DNA from: Liquidambar formosana
Lineage: Eukaryota > Streptophyta > Magnoliopsida > Saxifragales > Altingiaceae
DNA length: 64,000 bases
Assembly (NCBI GenBank): GCA_039720395.1
Contig: CM077820.1
Span: 48,469,425 to 48,533,424 of the forward strand
Reading direction: 5' to 3'
Under the pieces are notes generated by a model, which saw only the letters and a list, made by a program, of their open reading frames with translations, was not told the origin of the DNA and searched no databases. Position 1 is the stretch's first letter; each line of letters starts with the position of its first letter. Made by a program: the position numbers and the translations under genes. This document shows, piece by piece, positions 22,472 to 33,374 of the stretch.

Positions 22472-22539
22472 AAATCATGTAAAAATTACCATTTAAATAT
22501 ACAAATAGAATGTTCAAATTAGTGTTATCAAGACTGGAC

Positions 22540-22670
22540 TGAATTGAGTCCATGGTTAGACTAAAATTGGTTAGTTTTATCGGTTTTTAGTTAAATTAGT
22601 AGTTATTTACTAATAAGTTAGTAATCATTTGTATTGAATTGTAATTGTTTACGCATAGCCGGACCTAGCA
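22540..22670. mobile_element. Diverged copy of the 14715-14865 MITE family
   Basis: TTAGTAGTTATTTACTAATA, AGTTAGTAATCAT and GTTTACGCATAG follow the same order as the inner part of the element at 14715-14865. Ends are eroded and no target duplication was found. Confidence 0.45.
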
Positions 22671-22671
22671 T

Positions 22672-23860
22672 GCCATGTCGTATTAAGCATGTCATTACAC
22701 GTGACAATTGACGTGGAGTCACTCTATCAATGTACGTCACATAATTAAAGCATATCTATATTTAATTATCTGTATCTATGTCTATATCTATTTATCTTCT
22801 ATACTATATAAAAACATTATGTTATTTGTCGGATGTATAAAATGAAATACAAAAACTCAACATCAGATTTTAAAAGCACATACACAAACACAGGATAGGG
22901 TTAAAGTTGCCACTTCATCCGAGCGGAGAGGTACATTATTAGATTTTTTAATAATTCACTAGTGAGTTACCTTTCAAGACTTTTTCAATGAAAGAAAATT
23001 ATATTTTGAGTAAATTATAAGAAATCTCCTTAATATTTATCTATTTTTTACGTAACCCTGTAAAAAAAATTAAATTGTAATGTATCTTAGACAGTTTACA
23101 AATTTAGCAATTAACGTTACCATTGATTGTTTTTCATGAAATTAGATTTTTAAAAAATACATCACATGGCTATTGCCAATTCCATGAAGGGCAATAACTG
23201 TCGGTGTTAATCTAGGGACACATTGCAATCTAATTTTCTTTAGAGGGGTTATGTGAAAAAAAAACTAAACATTAAGAGGGTTTCTTATAAATTTACCCTT
23301 ATATTTTTAGTCCCAAGCAATGATATTCATCCCTAATGTCTCCTTATTTCTTTTACACACCGGCCAATAGCCATATTAACAAATGATTTTATTTTTGCAT
23401 TTCTTTTTAAAATGCATATCACACATCAATAGCCACATCATTAAATGGAGAGAATCTCTTCCTATATGGTTTAAGGTGGGTGAACTAATATTTTTCTAAT
23501 TTATATTATTCTTGTAGATAACAGAAAGAAAGAAAGAAATAATGTCAATCAAATAATGACATGAAAATGTGGTTCAAGTTAATGTCCATGTCAATGCCTA
23601 TGTAGTACCTTCAACAAGAGAAAAACTTGTGTGCTTTTGTGATATCACTTCATCGTATTGACAAGAAATCAAAAGCTAATAAAAGTACGATAGAAAGACA
23701 TGCATTATAAAGGATCAAAGCGCATACGCGTCAAAATTTAATCAAAGTTTGAAGCCACACTTCGGTGCATATGTGCTTTCAAAATAGAAAAGCAATATAT
23801 ATACTAGCAATGACCCACATGATGTGTAAAAATGCTAGGAATCATTATAGTTTCTTTTTA
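22672..23860. other. Intron/intergenic AT-rich DNA, nothing recognised
   Basis: No reading frames of note, no structured repeats with clear borders. It is part of the long gap between LRR blocks 4 and 5 and is probably intronic in origin. Confidence 0.5.
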
Positions 23861-24240
23861 GGGATGGATGCATTGACACTCGGTGTAAAATTTTTTGCTC
23901 TTACACTCCTCAATATATTTTTGTGAGAATAATATTTCACCAATCAAACCGTTAAACTAGGTTCTTTATTCATGCACTTCATGCATGCCAAATTTCAAGT
24001 AAATTGAATATCGGCAAGTGTTTGATCTGTAAATTTACGTTTCTTTTTATAAATAAAACTATAATTTGAGGCACTTTATGAATGGCATAGCTCTTACAAT
24101 CCGATTTACTTGAAATTTGGTGTGAATGACGTATATGATCCAATAGATAACCTAATTCAACGGTTGGATTGACGAAATATTATTCTCACAAAAATAAATT
24201 AAGGGGTGTATTACACCAGGTATAAATAGATCCCTCCTAT
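23861..24240. mobile_element. Fold-back (long-TIR) element, about 380 bp
   Basis: The two halves are long imperfect inverted repeats of about 170 bp. Paired blocks include GGGATGGAT/ATAGATCCC at the tips, TTTTTGTGAGAATAATATTT, then AATC.AACCGTT.AA and CCAAATTTCAAGTAAAT. The unpaired centre is short. No coding capacity. Superfamily not determined; no clear target duplication. Confidence 0.7.
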
Positions 24241-24836
24241 TAAAAAATTATGCAAAGGTTATACTTTATTATCAATTTTCTTTAAAAATTGAAATATTTA
24301 CTCCGTAATATTTTAATTGTTTGAGACCCGATAGACTTGATAGGTTGAGATGGTTGGGACAAAATGGACGATTTACAATTATCAAATGCCCGAATGGATT
24401 TTAAAATACTGGCATGAATAGAAAATAAGAGACCAAATGAAGGGGTTTAATTTAGAAAAATCCTATTGGTAACTGGCTATTTAATTTGATTGGTGATTTA
24501 TATCAAGGATTCAATATTACAATACCTTAATTATTATTATTTTTATTATTATCCTTCTCGAAGATTCTTTAGTTTTCTATATAATTAAGGCGATATTAGG
24601 GATTCAGTATTACCATACCTTGGTTTTCAATTTCATTGGTTGTCCCAATAAAAATGTTTATTAAAATATTCTTATTGAAAATAAATTAAGGATTACCAAT
24701 ACATTAATGCCACAATATCGTAAAAGTTGGGCCACGATGAATACATACAGAAACAGGATAATACCAAGCACAAAAGAATGAAAAAAAGAAAAAAAAAATG
24801 AAGAGAAACAAAGAACGAAAGATATATGCGCGTAAC

Positions 24837-25423
24837 TTTTGGACCAAGAAGAGGGGCTGTCTGATTGGAGTATCAAGATGGCTTTTCCCACGTATTTTTT
24901 CGGAGCTGTTCAATTCCGAAATAAATATCTCTATATCGAAACACAAGGACACCTCTAATTTTTTCAAGGATGGACATTCAAAAATCGATAGTCCTTGGTA
25001 CAAACTCTTGAGCTGCACTAGTCGGTGAAAAGTCAGAGAGGTTACATGAGGGAACACTACCTTGTCTACTACCTCTGCTTTTCGTACTCCTTCATTTTCA
25101 ACAATTTCTTTCAGCATGTAACACAGCGATATTGATAGCTTTTGGAGTTGCACCAGACTTTTGGCTATGGAAATTGTTAAGATGTTTCTCAAATTCGGAC
25201 AACAATGAATTTCAATTGAACTTAGCCTCTGAAAGGAATTAATTCCTTGAGAATCCCTCTTCCATATGTGCCTCAAGCTCGAGAGATGAAGTAATTGCAA
25301 ATATCTCAACTGATTGGCTCTTACAACCTGCCTTTCGTCATCATTTCGTCCTCCAAGATCAAATATGTATTTTAGGGAACTAGTATTGCTAATAACCAAT
25401 TCCTCCAAATTGGAAAATGTGAC
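24837..25423 (-). pseudogene. NB-LRR pseudogene block 4: LRR exon with damaged donor
   Basis: From an acceptor (TTCTGCAG|GTCACATTTTCC) the minus strand reads about 195 LRR residues, including FSNLEELVISNTSSLKYIFD, LSSLRHIWKRD and CPNLRNILTISIAKSLVQLQ. Sister exons end in (V/Q)QKV followed by GT; here the sequence after the matching QK codons is TTACGC, so the GT donor appears to be lost and the frame runs on into intron sequence. There is no internal stop before that. The surrounding introns hold MITEs and low-complexity T/A stretches (for example 25507-25560). Confidence 0.7.
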
Positions 25424-26710
25424 CTGCAGAATTCACCTCATTCTATTATAAGACTACAATTGGCATACATGTAAAGTTGTCTTTGATTAAAATGTCGGAG
25501 ATCCGTTCTAAAAAGGATTTATTTATTTATTTATTTTTTTTATTTATTTTTTTTTTTTTGTGGTTAAAATAGAGTAACAAGGAAAGAGAAACCTTTTTTG
25601 TTGAAGGGAGGCCATGCGACCGTATCAAATTTTTACAATTGGCATAGATGTAAAGTCAACCATGTGTAGCTAGGGTGCAGACGTTGGTAATTGGTGCTAG
25701 AAAAAGCAAACATTATACAAGGTACAGGTTGAATTTTAATATACATAAAATGTCCTCACATTTACTTTTTCTTTCACTCAAAATTGATTAAAGAATTTTA
25801 ATCTATCAAATAACGTATCAAACTTTGATCAGTTTATGTCATCAAACCACATGTATATTTCCATAGATTTTTGTATATGAGATTCTTGAAGAATTTTTTA
25901 TCTAATGGTATAGGTTTTGTTTTGAAATTTGTATATTAACTCTTGAAATTAAGGGAGAGCTCATCAATTCACCAATGTGGAGCCCCACATGGTAGCGTTA
26001 CCTTTTTAGCAAAGCACATTTAATGCATTCACACCTACTAATTTGTGTCGATATTCTAATTTTACCCACATTGGCAACGGGTATTACTTTATCTTTATTT
26101 GGTTATTTAAACCATGGAATAGGGTACTTTAGGATATCAATTAGTGTCCTTGACTTTTTTATCATAACAAAAGTTATGGAACAACTCAAAATGGAAATGA
26201 CAACAGTAAGAGGGAGTGATTATTTATTTATTTATTTATTTTGGGGATTTTTAATGCGTTCCCTAATGGCAAATATTAAGATACGTACATTTAATGAAGC
26301 AATAATTGTATGGGCAAATGTATTTGTCCATTTTTCTATGCAATTTGCAACAAATATTATATGTATTTTCACATTTTTTTTTTAATGATATTTGCGCCAT
26401 TCTCTATGAATTTTACGTTTTCTTATGCAATTATTGCTTCATTAGTATATTGTAACTTATGTCCTTAGGGCACATGTTAAGAAATCCTTTTGATATAATT
26501 TTTTTTTTAATTGTTTAGAAAAGTAAAAGAAAAAATAAAAATAAAACGGTATAATAGACATGCTATTGAAGGAACCAACATATTACATATGATTTGGAAC
26601 TCCTAGAGTGCCAACGTAATTGGAATTCCGATCTAGGTTGATACTTAAAACTCTCTTTTCTTTGGTGGAAAATAAATAAATAAATAAAAGAACCAACATA
26701 ATTAATGTAC
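25424..26710 (-). other. Intron of the NB-LRR pseudogene between LRR blocks 3 and 4
   Basis: Bounded by a GT donor (AAAAG|GTACATT) at 26710 and the acceptor at 25424. It contains (TTTA)n stretches, the MITE at 26243-26486, and a roughly 180-bp segment (25830-26010) similar to 34020-34190 in another intron of the same gene. Confidence 0.6.
26243..26486. mobile_element. MITE-like inverted-repeat element, about 244 bp
   Basis: The left arm GGATTTTTAATGCGTTCCCTAA and the right arm TTAGGGCACATGTTAAGAAATCC pair, as do AATGAAGCAATAATTGTATG and ATGCAATTATTGCTTCATTA. Arms are about 70 bp. No coding capacity; target duplication not resolved. Confidence 0.65.
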
Positions 26711-27190
26711 CTTTTTATTGAAAAGTGGTATGAGAATATCATGCTCGCCCTTTGATTTGATCTCTTTGGACCCTGCATTAGTTGTCATAAGCTTCGGCCT
26801 CCTAAATGGTATGGAAGATGTTGTCCTCATATTGAAGAAAAAGCCCAAGAGCTTTGGTAGATGTTGCAGTGTCAAGTAGCGTAATTGAGGGAACACAATC
26901 TCATCTTCATCATTGTCTTTTGCTTCTTCTCTTCCATCACCGACAATCTAGTCCATGATATTGCACTCTGTCACTTTTATTTCTTGGAGTTGCAAAAGGC
27001 TTCTAGCCATGGACAATGAGAATAGAGTTCTTAAACTATCACAATGTTCCACTTCTACCATTCTTAGGTTACAAAAGGACTCCATTGGAAGTTGGCCATG
27101 ACATATATCTATTGAAAAAAAACAATGACTTCAAGTTAGGAAAGGCTTTATTTGGAACCCATTCCATAGTGTTAATGACATACTCAATCT
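26711..27190 (-). pseudogene. NB-LRR pseudogene block 3: LRR exon downstream of the Copia insertion
   Basis: The frame continues directly from block 2 once the Copia element and one target duplication are removed: HSSEI joins EYVINTMEWVPNKAFP and then NLKSLFF, a standard LRR junction in this protein family. It goes on through DICHGQLPMESFCNLR and LFSLSMA. A TAG stop interrupts it at 26948-26950, after NIMD. The exon ends with FNKKV at a GT donor. A short deletion around LFFSIDICHG, relative to sister LRRs, is likely. The product cannot be made. Confidence 0.8.
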
Positions 27191-27579
27191 TGTTAGGCTG
27201 TGTGGAGCCTGTTCAATATGTCTTACATCTTGATGCACGTACGTGCATGTGTGATGCTCGTACGAGCATGGGTCATGCACGTACGATCATGTGCGACGGA
27301 TGTGTTTTATTTAACCCGGAAATATAAGGGTTTTATTATATTCTGATGTTAAGGTTGAGAGCCGTCTTTGAGAGCACTGTGTTTGGGAGTGTCTGAGTGT
27401 GAGACCTCTTTGTATTGTTCTTCAAAACATAGTGAAATCGCTGCAACTCCGTGGACGTAGCCTGAATTGGGTGAACCACGTAAATCTGTGTGTTGTTTAT
27501 TTGCCTTTGATTTATTTCCGTTTTCTTCACTATATTCGCATCTCAAGATCCGTAGGAATAGGGTAGTTTAACCCCAACA
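27191..27579 (+). repeat. 5' LTR of the Copia element
   Basis: Starts TGTTAGGCTGTG and ends CCCCAACA. It contains a palindromic cluster of ACGTACGTGC / GCTCGTACGAGC / GCACGTACGATC motifs at about 27235-27290, which may be regulatory, and a TTTATTTAACC stretch (near 27305) that could serve as a TATA-like region. Confidence 0.97.
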
Positions 27580-27581
27580 AC

Positions 27582-27593
27582 TGGTATCAGAGC
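27582..27593 (+). promoter_or_regulatory. Primer binding site for initiator tRNA-Met
   Basis: TGGTATCAGAGC two bases after the 5' LTR is the standard Copia primer site complementary to the 3' end of initiator tRNA-Met. Confidence 0.95.
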
Positions 27594-27613
27594 TTTTGGT
27601 TTGAGTGGGAGCG

Positions 27614-30600
27614 ATGGCCGGAGAAGAAGGAAAGGCAACAGGAATCGAGAAATTCGATGGCACAGATTTTGGGTATTGGAGGATGCAAATCGAGGATTAT
27701 CTCTATGGGAAGAAATTACATCTGCCTCTGTTAGGGGCGAAGCCAGACAGTTTAAAAGAAGAGGAATGGAATCTTCTTGATAGACAGGTACTAGGAGTTA
27801 TTCGATTAACTCTGTCAAGGTCAGTTACGCACAACGTTGTGAAGGAGAAGACCACCAAGGGTTTGATGGCGGCTCTGTCTAGTATGTATGAGAAACCATC
27901 GGCTAACAACAAGGTGCATCTGATGAAAAAGTTGTTTAATTTGAAGATGGCGGAAGGTACCCCCGTTGCGCAGCATCTGAATGAGTTCAATACAATTGTT
28001 AATCAATTGTCCTCGGTCGAGATTGATTTTGATGATGAAATCCGTGCTTTAATTGTTTTGGCTTCTTTGCCAAACAGTTGGGAAGCCATGAGAATGGCGG
28101 TGAGTAATTCTGCAGGGAAGAATAAACTTAAATATGAAGATATTCGAGATTTGATTTTAAGCGAGGAGGTTCGCAGGAGAGATGCGGGTGAAACCTCGGG
28201 TTCTGGTTCCGCTTTAAATCTCGAGACAAGAGGTAGAGCACATGATAGAAATTCCAATCGGAATAGATCAAAATCCAGAAGAGGAGGTAGAAGTAAATCC
28301 AGATCTGGACGACAACCAGAATGCTGGAATTGTGGCAAGACTGGCCACTTTAAGAAAAATTGTAGAGAACCGCAGAAGAAAAGGAATGAGAATGATGCTG
28401 CAAATGCTGCGACAGATGAACTACAGGATGCCCTACTACTTTCTGTTGACAGTCCCATTGACTCTTGGGTTTTGGACTCAGGAGCTTCTTTCCATACTAC
28501 CGCACACAGAGAAATCATGGAGCACTATGTGACAGGTGATTTTGGGAAGGTGTATTTGGCTGATGGAGAAGCCTTGGACATTGTGGGTATGGGAGATGTT
28601 CGTATTAAATTGCCGAATGGGTCTGTGTGGTTGATACAGAAAGTGCGACATGTCCCTAAGTTGATGAGGAATTTGATTTCTGTAGGACAGCTTGATGCTG
28701 AAGGTCACACGGTGACATTTGGTGGTGATACTTGGAAGATCACAAAGGGAGCCATGGTGGTGGCTCGTGGAACAAAAACAGGTACTTTGTACATGACCTC
28801 AAGTGTGAGAGATACTATTGCAATGGTTGATGCAAAAGTTGATACAAACCTATGGCACCGCAGGCTTGGTCATATGAGCGAAAAAGGGATGAAAGTGATG
28901 TTATCTAAAGGGAAACTACCAGAGTTGAAATCCCTTGACTTTGATTTGTGTGAAAGCTGCATTCTTGGGAAACAGAGAAGGGTTAGTTTCTTGAAAGGAG
29001 GCAGAACTCCAAAGGCTGAAAGATTAGAGTTGGTACACACAGATTTATGGGGAGCTTCCCCAGTTGCATCTCTTGGAGGTTCGCGGTATTATATCACATT
29101 TATTGATGACTCAAGCAGGAAGGTATGGGTTTATTTTCTGAAAAATAAATCTGAGGTATTTGAGACCTTTAAGAAATGGAAGGCCATGGTTGAGATTGAA
29201 ACAGGTTTGAAGGTAAAATGCTTAAGGTCTGATAATGGTGGAGAGTACATAGATGGGGGGTTTAGAGAATTTTGTGCTGCTAATGGGATTAGGATGGAAA
29301 AGACTATTCCCGGGACACCACAGCAGAATGGCGTGGCTGAGCGCATGAACAGGACCCTCAATGAGCGTGCTAGAAGCATGAGGTTGCATGCTGGGTTGCC
29401 AGAAATTTTTTGGGCCGATGCAGTTAGCACAGCGGCTTACTTAATAAATCGAGGACCATCAGTTCCTTTGGATTGCAGGATACCTGAAGAGGTATGGAGT
29501 GGAAAGGAGGTAAACCTTTCTTACTTGAAAGTTTTTGGCTGTTTATCTTATGTTCATATTGACTCTAATGCTCGCAGTAAACTAGATGCTAAGTCCAGAA
29601 AATGTTTCTTTATTGGCTATGGTGATGAGGCTTTTGGTTATCGGTTTTGGGATAATCAAAATCGGAAAATCATCAGGAGTAGAAATGTGATTTTCAATGA
29701 ACAGGTTATGTACAAGGACAGGTCAAGTGCAGAATCTGTTGTTGCAGGGCCAGAACCAAAGAAGTCTGAGTTTGTTGACTTAGATGAATTTTCTGAGAGC
29801 ACAGTACAGAGTAGGAGTCAGGAAAATAATGAGAATGTAGACCCACATGTAGAACAGTGTACACCTACAGAGGCTGTCCGAAGGTCTTCTAGGAACATTA
29901 GACCTCCACAGCGTTTCTCACCATCCCTGTTCTACATTTTGCTGACTGATAGTGGTGAGCCGGAGAGTTATGATGAAGCTTTGCAGGTTGAAAATTCTAG
30001 TAAATGGGAGTTAGCCATGAAAGATGAGATGGAGTCACTGATGACGAATCAAACATGGGAACTAACTGAATTACCAGAAGGGAAGAAAGCTTTACATAAC
30101 AAATGGGTGTACAGGATAAAGGAAGAGCATGATGGTAGCCAGCGCTACAAGGCTAGATTGGTTGTGAAAGGGTTTCAGCAGAAGGAGGGTGTTGATTATA
30201 CAGATATTTTCTCTCCAGTTGTGAAGCTAACAACAATCAGGCTGGTACTGGGAATTGTGGCTGCAGAGAATCTTCATCTTGAGCAGTTAGATGTGAAGAC
30301 AGCATTCCTTCATGGTGATTTGGAGGAGGATATTTATATGCATCAGCCACAGGGATTCGTAGTGCAGGGAAAGGAGAATCAAGTTTGCAAACTGAGAAAG
30401 AGCTTGTATGGGTTGAAACAAGCTCCAAGACAATGGTACAAGAAGTTTGACAGCTTCATGTGTAGCACTGGGTTCACAAGGTGTCAGGCAGACCATTGTT
30501 GTTATGTTAAGAGTTTTGACAACTCTTATATCCTATTACTGTTGTATGTGGATGATATGCTTGTTGCGGGGTCTAATATTGAGGAGATTAATAATCTCAA

Positions 30601-31522
30601 GAAGCAGTTGTCAAAACAGTTTGCAATGAAGGATTTGGGTGCTGCAAAACAAATCCTTGGTATGAGAATCATCAGAAACAGGGTCAATGGGACACTGAAG
30701 CTTTCACAAACAGAGTATGTGAAGAAGGTTCTTAGTCGATTTAGCATGGATGGTGCTAAACCAGTGAGCACACCTTTGGCTAGTCATTTCAGACTATCTA
30801 AGGATCAGTCACCAAAGACAGAGCAAGAGCAGGCCTACATGAGTAGGGTTCCCTATGCCTCAGCTATTGGAAGTCTTATGTACGCTATGGTCTGCACAAG
30901 ACCGGACATTGCACATGCAGTGGGAGTAGTGAGTAGGTACATGAGTAATCCGGGAAAACAGCATTGGGAGGCAGTAAAATGGATCCTAAGGTATTTGAAA
31001 GGCACTTCAGATACAACTCTGTGCTTCACAAGAGCAGGTTTAAAACTGCAAGGTTTTGTGGATGCTGACTTAGCTGGTGATGTTGATAGCAGGAAGAGTA
31101 CTACAGGAATTGTGTATACTCTTGGTGGTACAGCTGTGAGTTGGGCTTCTAAGTTGCAGAAGATTGTTGCTCTCTCTACTACAGAAGCTGAATATGTAGC
31201 CATAACTGAAGCTGGAAAGGAGATGATTTGGTTACAGGGTCTCTTGGATGAACTGGGTAAGAAAAATGAGAGGGGTACTCTACACAGTGATAGTCAGAGT
31301 GCTATTTTTCTTGCTAAGAATCCGGTGTTTCATTCTAGGACGAAGCATATACAGTTGAGATACCACTTTATTCGCTCTCTTCTTGACAGTAGACAGTTGG
31401 TACTGGAGAAGATTCGTGGAACTGAGAATCCAGCAGATATGTTGACTAAGGGTGTCACTATTGAGAAACTGAAGCTATGCTTCAGCTTCGGTTGGTCTTC
31501 GAGCTTGAGGACAAGAGGATGA
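27614..31522 (+). CDS. Copia gag-pol polyprotein, 1302 aa
   Basis: One open frame from ATG 27614, 35 bp after the LTR (an upstream in-frame GTG is not a likely start). Order of domains: N-terminal gag of the DUF4219/UBN2 type; zinc knuckle CWNCGKTGHFKKNC from residue 237; protease with WVLDSGAS, Asp288; integrase with an HHCC start (His415) and DDE residues Asp477, Asp540 and Glu576 (35-residue D-E spacing); reverse transcriptase with YVDD at 978-981; RNase H with DADLAGD (Asp1150) and TTEAEY (Glu1191). Gag packages the RNA, protease cuts the polyprotein, and the polymerase copies it in virus-like particles for integration. No stop, frameshift or missing catalytic residue was seen. Order protease-integrase-RT-RNase H is diagnostic of Copia. 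Overall similarity to tobacco Tnt1 from memory places it in the Tork lineage. Confidence 0.96.
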   Translation: MAGEEGKATGIEKFDGTDFGYWRMQIEDYLYGKKLHLPLLGAKPDSLKEEEWNLLDRQVLGVIRLTLSRSVTHNVVKEKTTKGLMAALSSMYEKPSANNKVHLMKKLFNLKMAEGTPVAQHLNEFNTIVNQLSSVEIDFDDEIRALIVLASLPNSWEAMRMAVSNSAGKNKLKYEDIRDLILSEEVRRRDAGETSGSGSALNLETRGRAHDRNSNRNRSKSRRGGRSKSRSGRQPECWNCGKTGHFKKNCREPQKKRNENDAANAATDELQDALLLSVDSPIDSWVLDSGASFHTTAHREIMEHYVTGDFGKVYLADGEALDIVGMGDVRIKLPNGSVWLIQKVRHVPKLMRNLISVGQLDAEGHTVTFGGDTWKITKGAMVVARGTKTGTLYMTSSVRDTIAMVDAKVDTNLWHRRLGHMSEKGMKVMLSKGKLPELKSLDFDLCESCILGKQRRVSFLKGGRTPKAERLELVHTDLWGASPVASLGGSRYYITFIDDSSRKVWVYFLKNKSEVFETFKKWKAMVEIETGLKVKCLRSDNGGEYIDGGFREFCAANGIRMEKTIPGTPQQNGVAERMNRTLNERARSMRLHAGLPEIFWADAVSTAAYLINRGPSVPLDCRIPEEVWSGKEVNLSYLKVFGCLSYVHIDSNARSKLDAKSRKCFFIGYGDEAFGYRFWDNQNRKIIRSRNVIFNEQVMYKDRSSAESVVAGPEPKKSEFVDLDEFSESTVQSRSQENNENVDPHVEQCTPTEAVRRSSRNIRPPQRFSPSLFYILLTDSGEPESYDEALQVENSSKWELAMKDEMESLMTNQTWELTELPEGKKALHNKWVYRIKEEHDGSQRYKARLVVKGFQQKEGVDYTDIFSPVVKLTTIRLVLGIVAAENLHLEQLDVKTAFLHGDLEEDIYMHQPQGFVVQGKENQVCKLRKSLYGLKQAPRQWYKKFDSFMCSTGFTRCQADHCCYVKSFDNSYILLLLYVDDMLVAGSNIEEINNLKKQLSKQFAMKDLGAAKQILGMRIIRNRVNGTLKLSQTEYVKKVLSRFSMDGAKPVSTPLASHFRLSKDQSPKTEQEQAYMSRVPYASAIGSLMYAMVCTRPDIAHAVGVVSRYMSNPGKQHWEAVKWILRYLKGTSDTTLCFTRAGLKLQGFVDADLAGDVDSRKSTTGIVYTLGGTAVSWASKLQKIVALSTTEAEYVAITEAGKEMIWLQGLLDELGKKNERGTLHSDSQSAIFLAKNPVFHSRTKHIQLRYHFIRSLLDSRQLVLEKIRGTENPADMLTKGVTIEKLKLCFSFGWSSSLRTRG

Positions 31523-31587
31523 GTTGCTGCGATAGTTACTTTGTTTGGAGGCATGTGGTGTTTGGTGTTGGTGATTGGACCAGTCTC

Positions 31588-31599
31588 CAAGTGGGAGAT
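31588..31599 (+). promoter_or_regulatory. Polypurine tract
   Basis: CAAGTGGGAGAT lies directly before the 3' LTR. It is the expected primer for plus-strand DNA synthesis. Confidence 0.85.
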
Positions 31600-31988
31600 T
31601 GTTAGGCTGTGTGGAGCCTGTTCAATATGTCTTACATCTTGATGCACGTACGTGCATGTGTGATGCTCGTATGAGCATGGGTCATGCACGTACGATCATG
31701 TGTGACGGATGTGTTTTATTTAACCCGGAAATATAAGGGTTTTATTATATTCTGATGTTAAGGTTGAGAGCCGTCTTTGAGAGCACTGTGTCTGGGAGTG
31801 TCTGAGTGTGAGACCTCTTTGTATTGTTCTTCAAAACATAGTGAAATCGCTGCAACTCCGTGGACGTAGCCTGAATTGGGTGAACCACGTAAATCTGTGT
31901 GTTGTTTATTTGCCTTTGATTTATTTCCGTTTTCTTCACTATATTCGCATCTCAAGATCCGTAGGAATAGGGTAGTTTAACCCCAACA
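31600..31988 (+). repeat. 3' LTR of the Copia element
   Basis: Identical in length to the 5' LTR with three mismatches (TACGAG/TATGAG, GTGCGAC/GTGTGAC, TGTTTGG/TGTCTGG). Followed by the second AATCT. Confidence 0.97.
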
Positions 31989-33374
31989 AATCTCACTACT
32001 ATGGACATGGAGATGCTTCAAGCGTGGAAAGCCTTCCCTGTCTAGTTCATTAAGAAAACTTCTAATTCCTTTCAATTCGTGAAAATATAGATCCTCCGTT
32101 CTTTTTATTAACACATTTATTCCTGAGTGAATGCTTGTCTTGAGTTTGAGTTTCAAGGTTCTTGAGGTTTCATAGTCACCAGACCAGTCCCAAACATCTC
32201 CTACAAGTATTTTGTATCTCTTCAGCTTTTCAAAGCCCAAGTCTTTTGGCAGAATCTTAGCATCTGTTATACCTATCTCTAATGTGACTAAGCGAGACAA
32301 GCATTTTAACTCAGCAAGGCTAGCATTACCATCAACATCCCATTTGATAAAGCTATTTCCCATATACAAGTCTTCTAGTTGAGATAAGCTTGCTAGAAGA
32401 TTGGATGGAACTGCTTTAAGTTTGGAACAATTCCTCAAGTCTAACAACCTTAGAAGAGTTAATTGCCTTATTTCTGTTGGCAACTCTTCTATATTCGAAC
32501 TTTCAAAACTAAGGATTTCTAGTTTCTTTAGTTCTCCAATTTTAGCTAGGTCTTGTATGGGTATGTCTCATAACACACACTGATCTAGACACAATGTTTG
32601 AAGGTTTGAAAGGAAAAGAAGTGATGAAGGCAGTGATGAAAAACATATATTTGTCAAATTTAAAACTTTGAGTTGTTTCATCCCTTCAAAAAAGGTGTCT
32701 GGGATTTTCATCGAAGGGTTATTGCAGAAGAACAAAAAGAACTTTAGTTCCGGACACTCTAAACCAACGTGAAGCTCATGAATATCCTTGTATCTATAGT
32801 AGTGAAATTGCAGGGCAAATTTTGAGGGTTTCCTCCTTCATACATTCTTCCAAATCAACACCATTTCTCACAATTGATATATGCTTTTCTTTTGATGCGA
32901 CATATTTCCCAATGTCACGAAAAACTTCATGTATTTTGACTGATCCAACAATGTCACTGTCCAGCAACAAACATGAAGCTTTGAGATTATGGAACAGTTT
33001 ACGTACTTTGTTTCTTGAATCTTTCAACGTATTGAATTCTTGAAACAAACCCAAACTATTGCCATATTTTAAAAAGTCTTGGATTGAAATACGATAATTT
33101 TTCGGAAGGAGGCAACAAATCAAGAAAAATGATTTTGCTTCTTCACTTTCTAAAAAATTGCGACTCAACTCTAGAGATGAGTACACTTTTGTATATATTC
33201 CATTGATGTTAGTTGATGTAGATGACCTTAGTTGCTGTAAGGCATCCTTCCAAACTTGCAAACTCTTGTTTTTCAATGCATTTGCAACAGCTACAACTGC
33301 GACTGGTGAACCGGCACATTCTTTAGCTACCTCAATAGCTGTGGATTTTAGTTCAAGAGCTTCAATTGAATCAC
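31989..33374 (-). pseudogene. NB-LRR pseudogene block 2: end of NB-ARC and first LRRs
   Basis: Minus-strand coding remains from 33374: DSIEALELKSTAIEVAKECA, then GSPVAVVAVANAL (the GLPLA motif, altered), ARC region with FFLICCLLP, and VKIHEVFRDI (the MHD region, altered to IHEV). A frameshift near 32800-32820 separates CPAISLL from the LRR start, where the other frame reads DIHELHVGLECPELKFFLF. An in-frame TGA occurs at 32568-32570 (CVL*DI). The LRRs continue with IEELPTEIRQLTLLRLLDLR and LSQLEDLYMGNSF up to HSSEI, where the Copia element interrupts. The NB-ARC region normally switches the protein between ADP and ATP states. Not functional. Confidence 0.88.

Larger units (their letters stand above)
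27191..31988 (+). mobile_element. Intact Tnt1-like (Tork lineage) Ty1/Copia retrotransposon
   Basis: A complete 4798-bp element: 389-bp LTRs (27191-27579, 31600-31988), a tRNA-iMet primer site (27582-27593), a single open gag-pol frame (27614-31522) and a polypurine tract (31588-31599). It is flanked by the 5-bp target duplication AATCT (27186-27190 and 31989-31993). The LTRs differ at three positions, all C/T transitions (0.8%), pointing to a recent insertion; an age needs an assumed substitution rate. It sits on the plus strand inside a minus-strand NB-LRR exon. All parts needed for transposition appear to be present. Confidence 0.97.

Noticed and set aside
27605..27613. Upstream GTG as start of the Copia polyprotein
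   Set aside because: A GTG start is unlikely for this gene, and ATG at 27614 follows at once in frame with a normal gag N-terminus.
28003..31689. Long minus-strand frames within the Copia element
   Set aside because: They are antisense shadows of the gag-pol coding frame.
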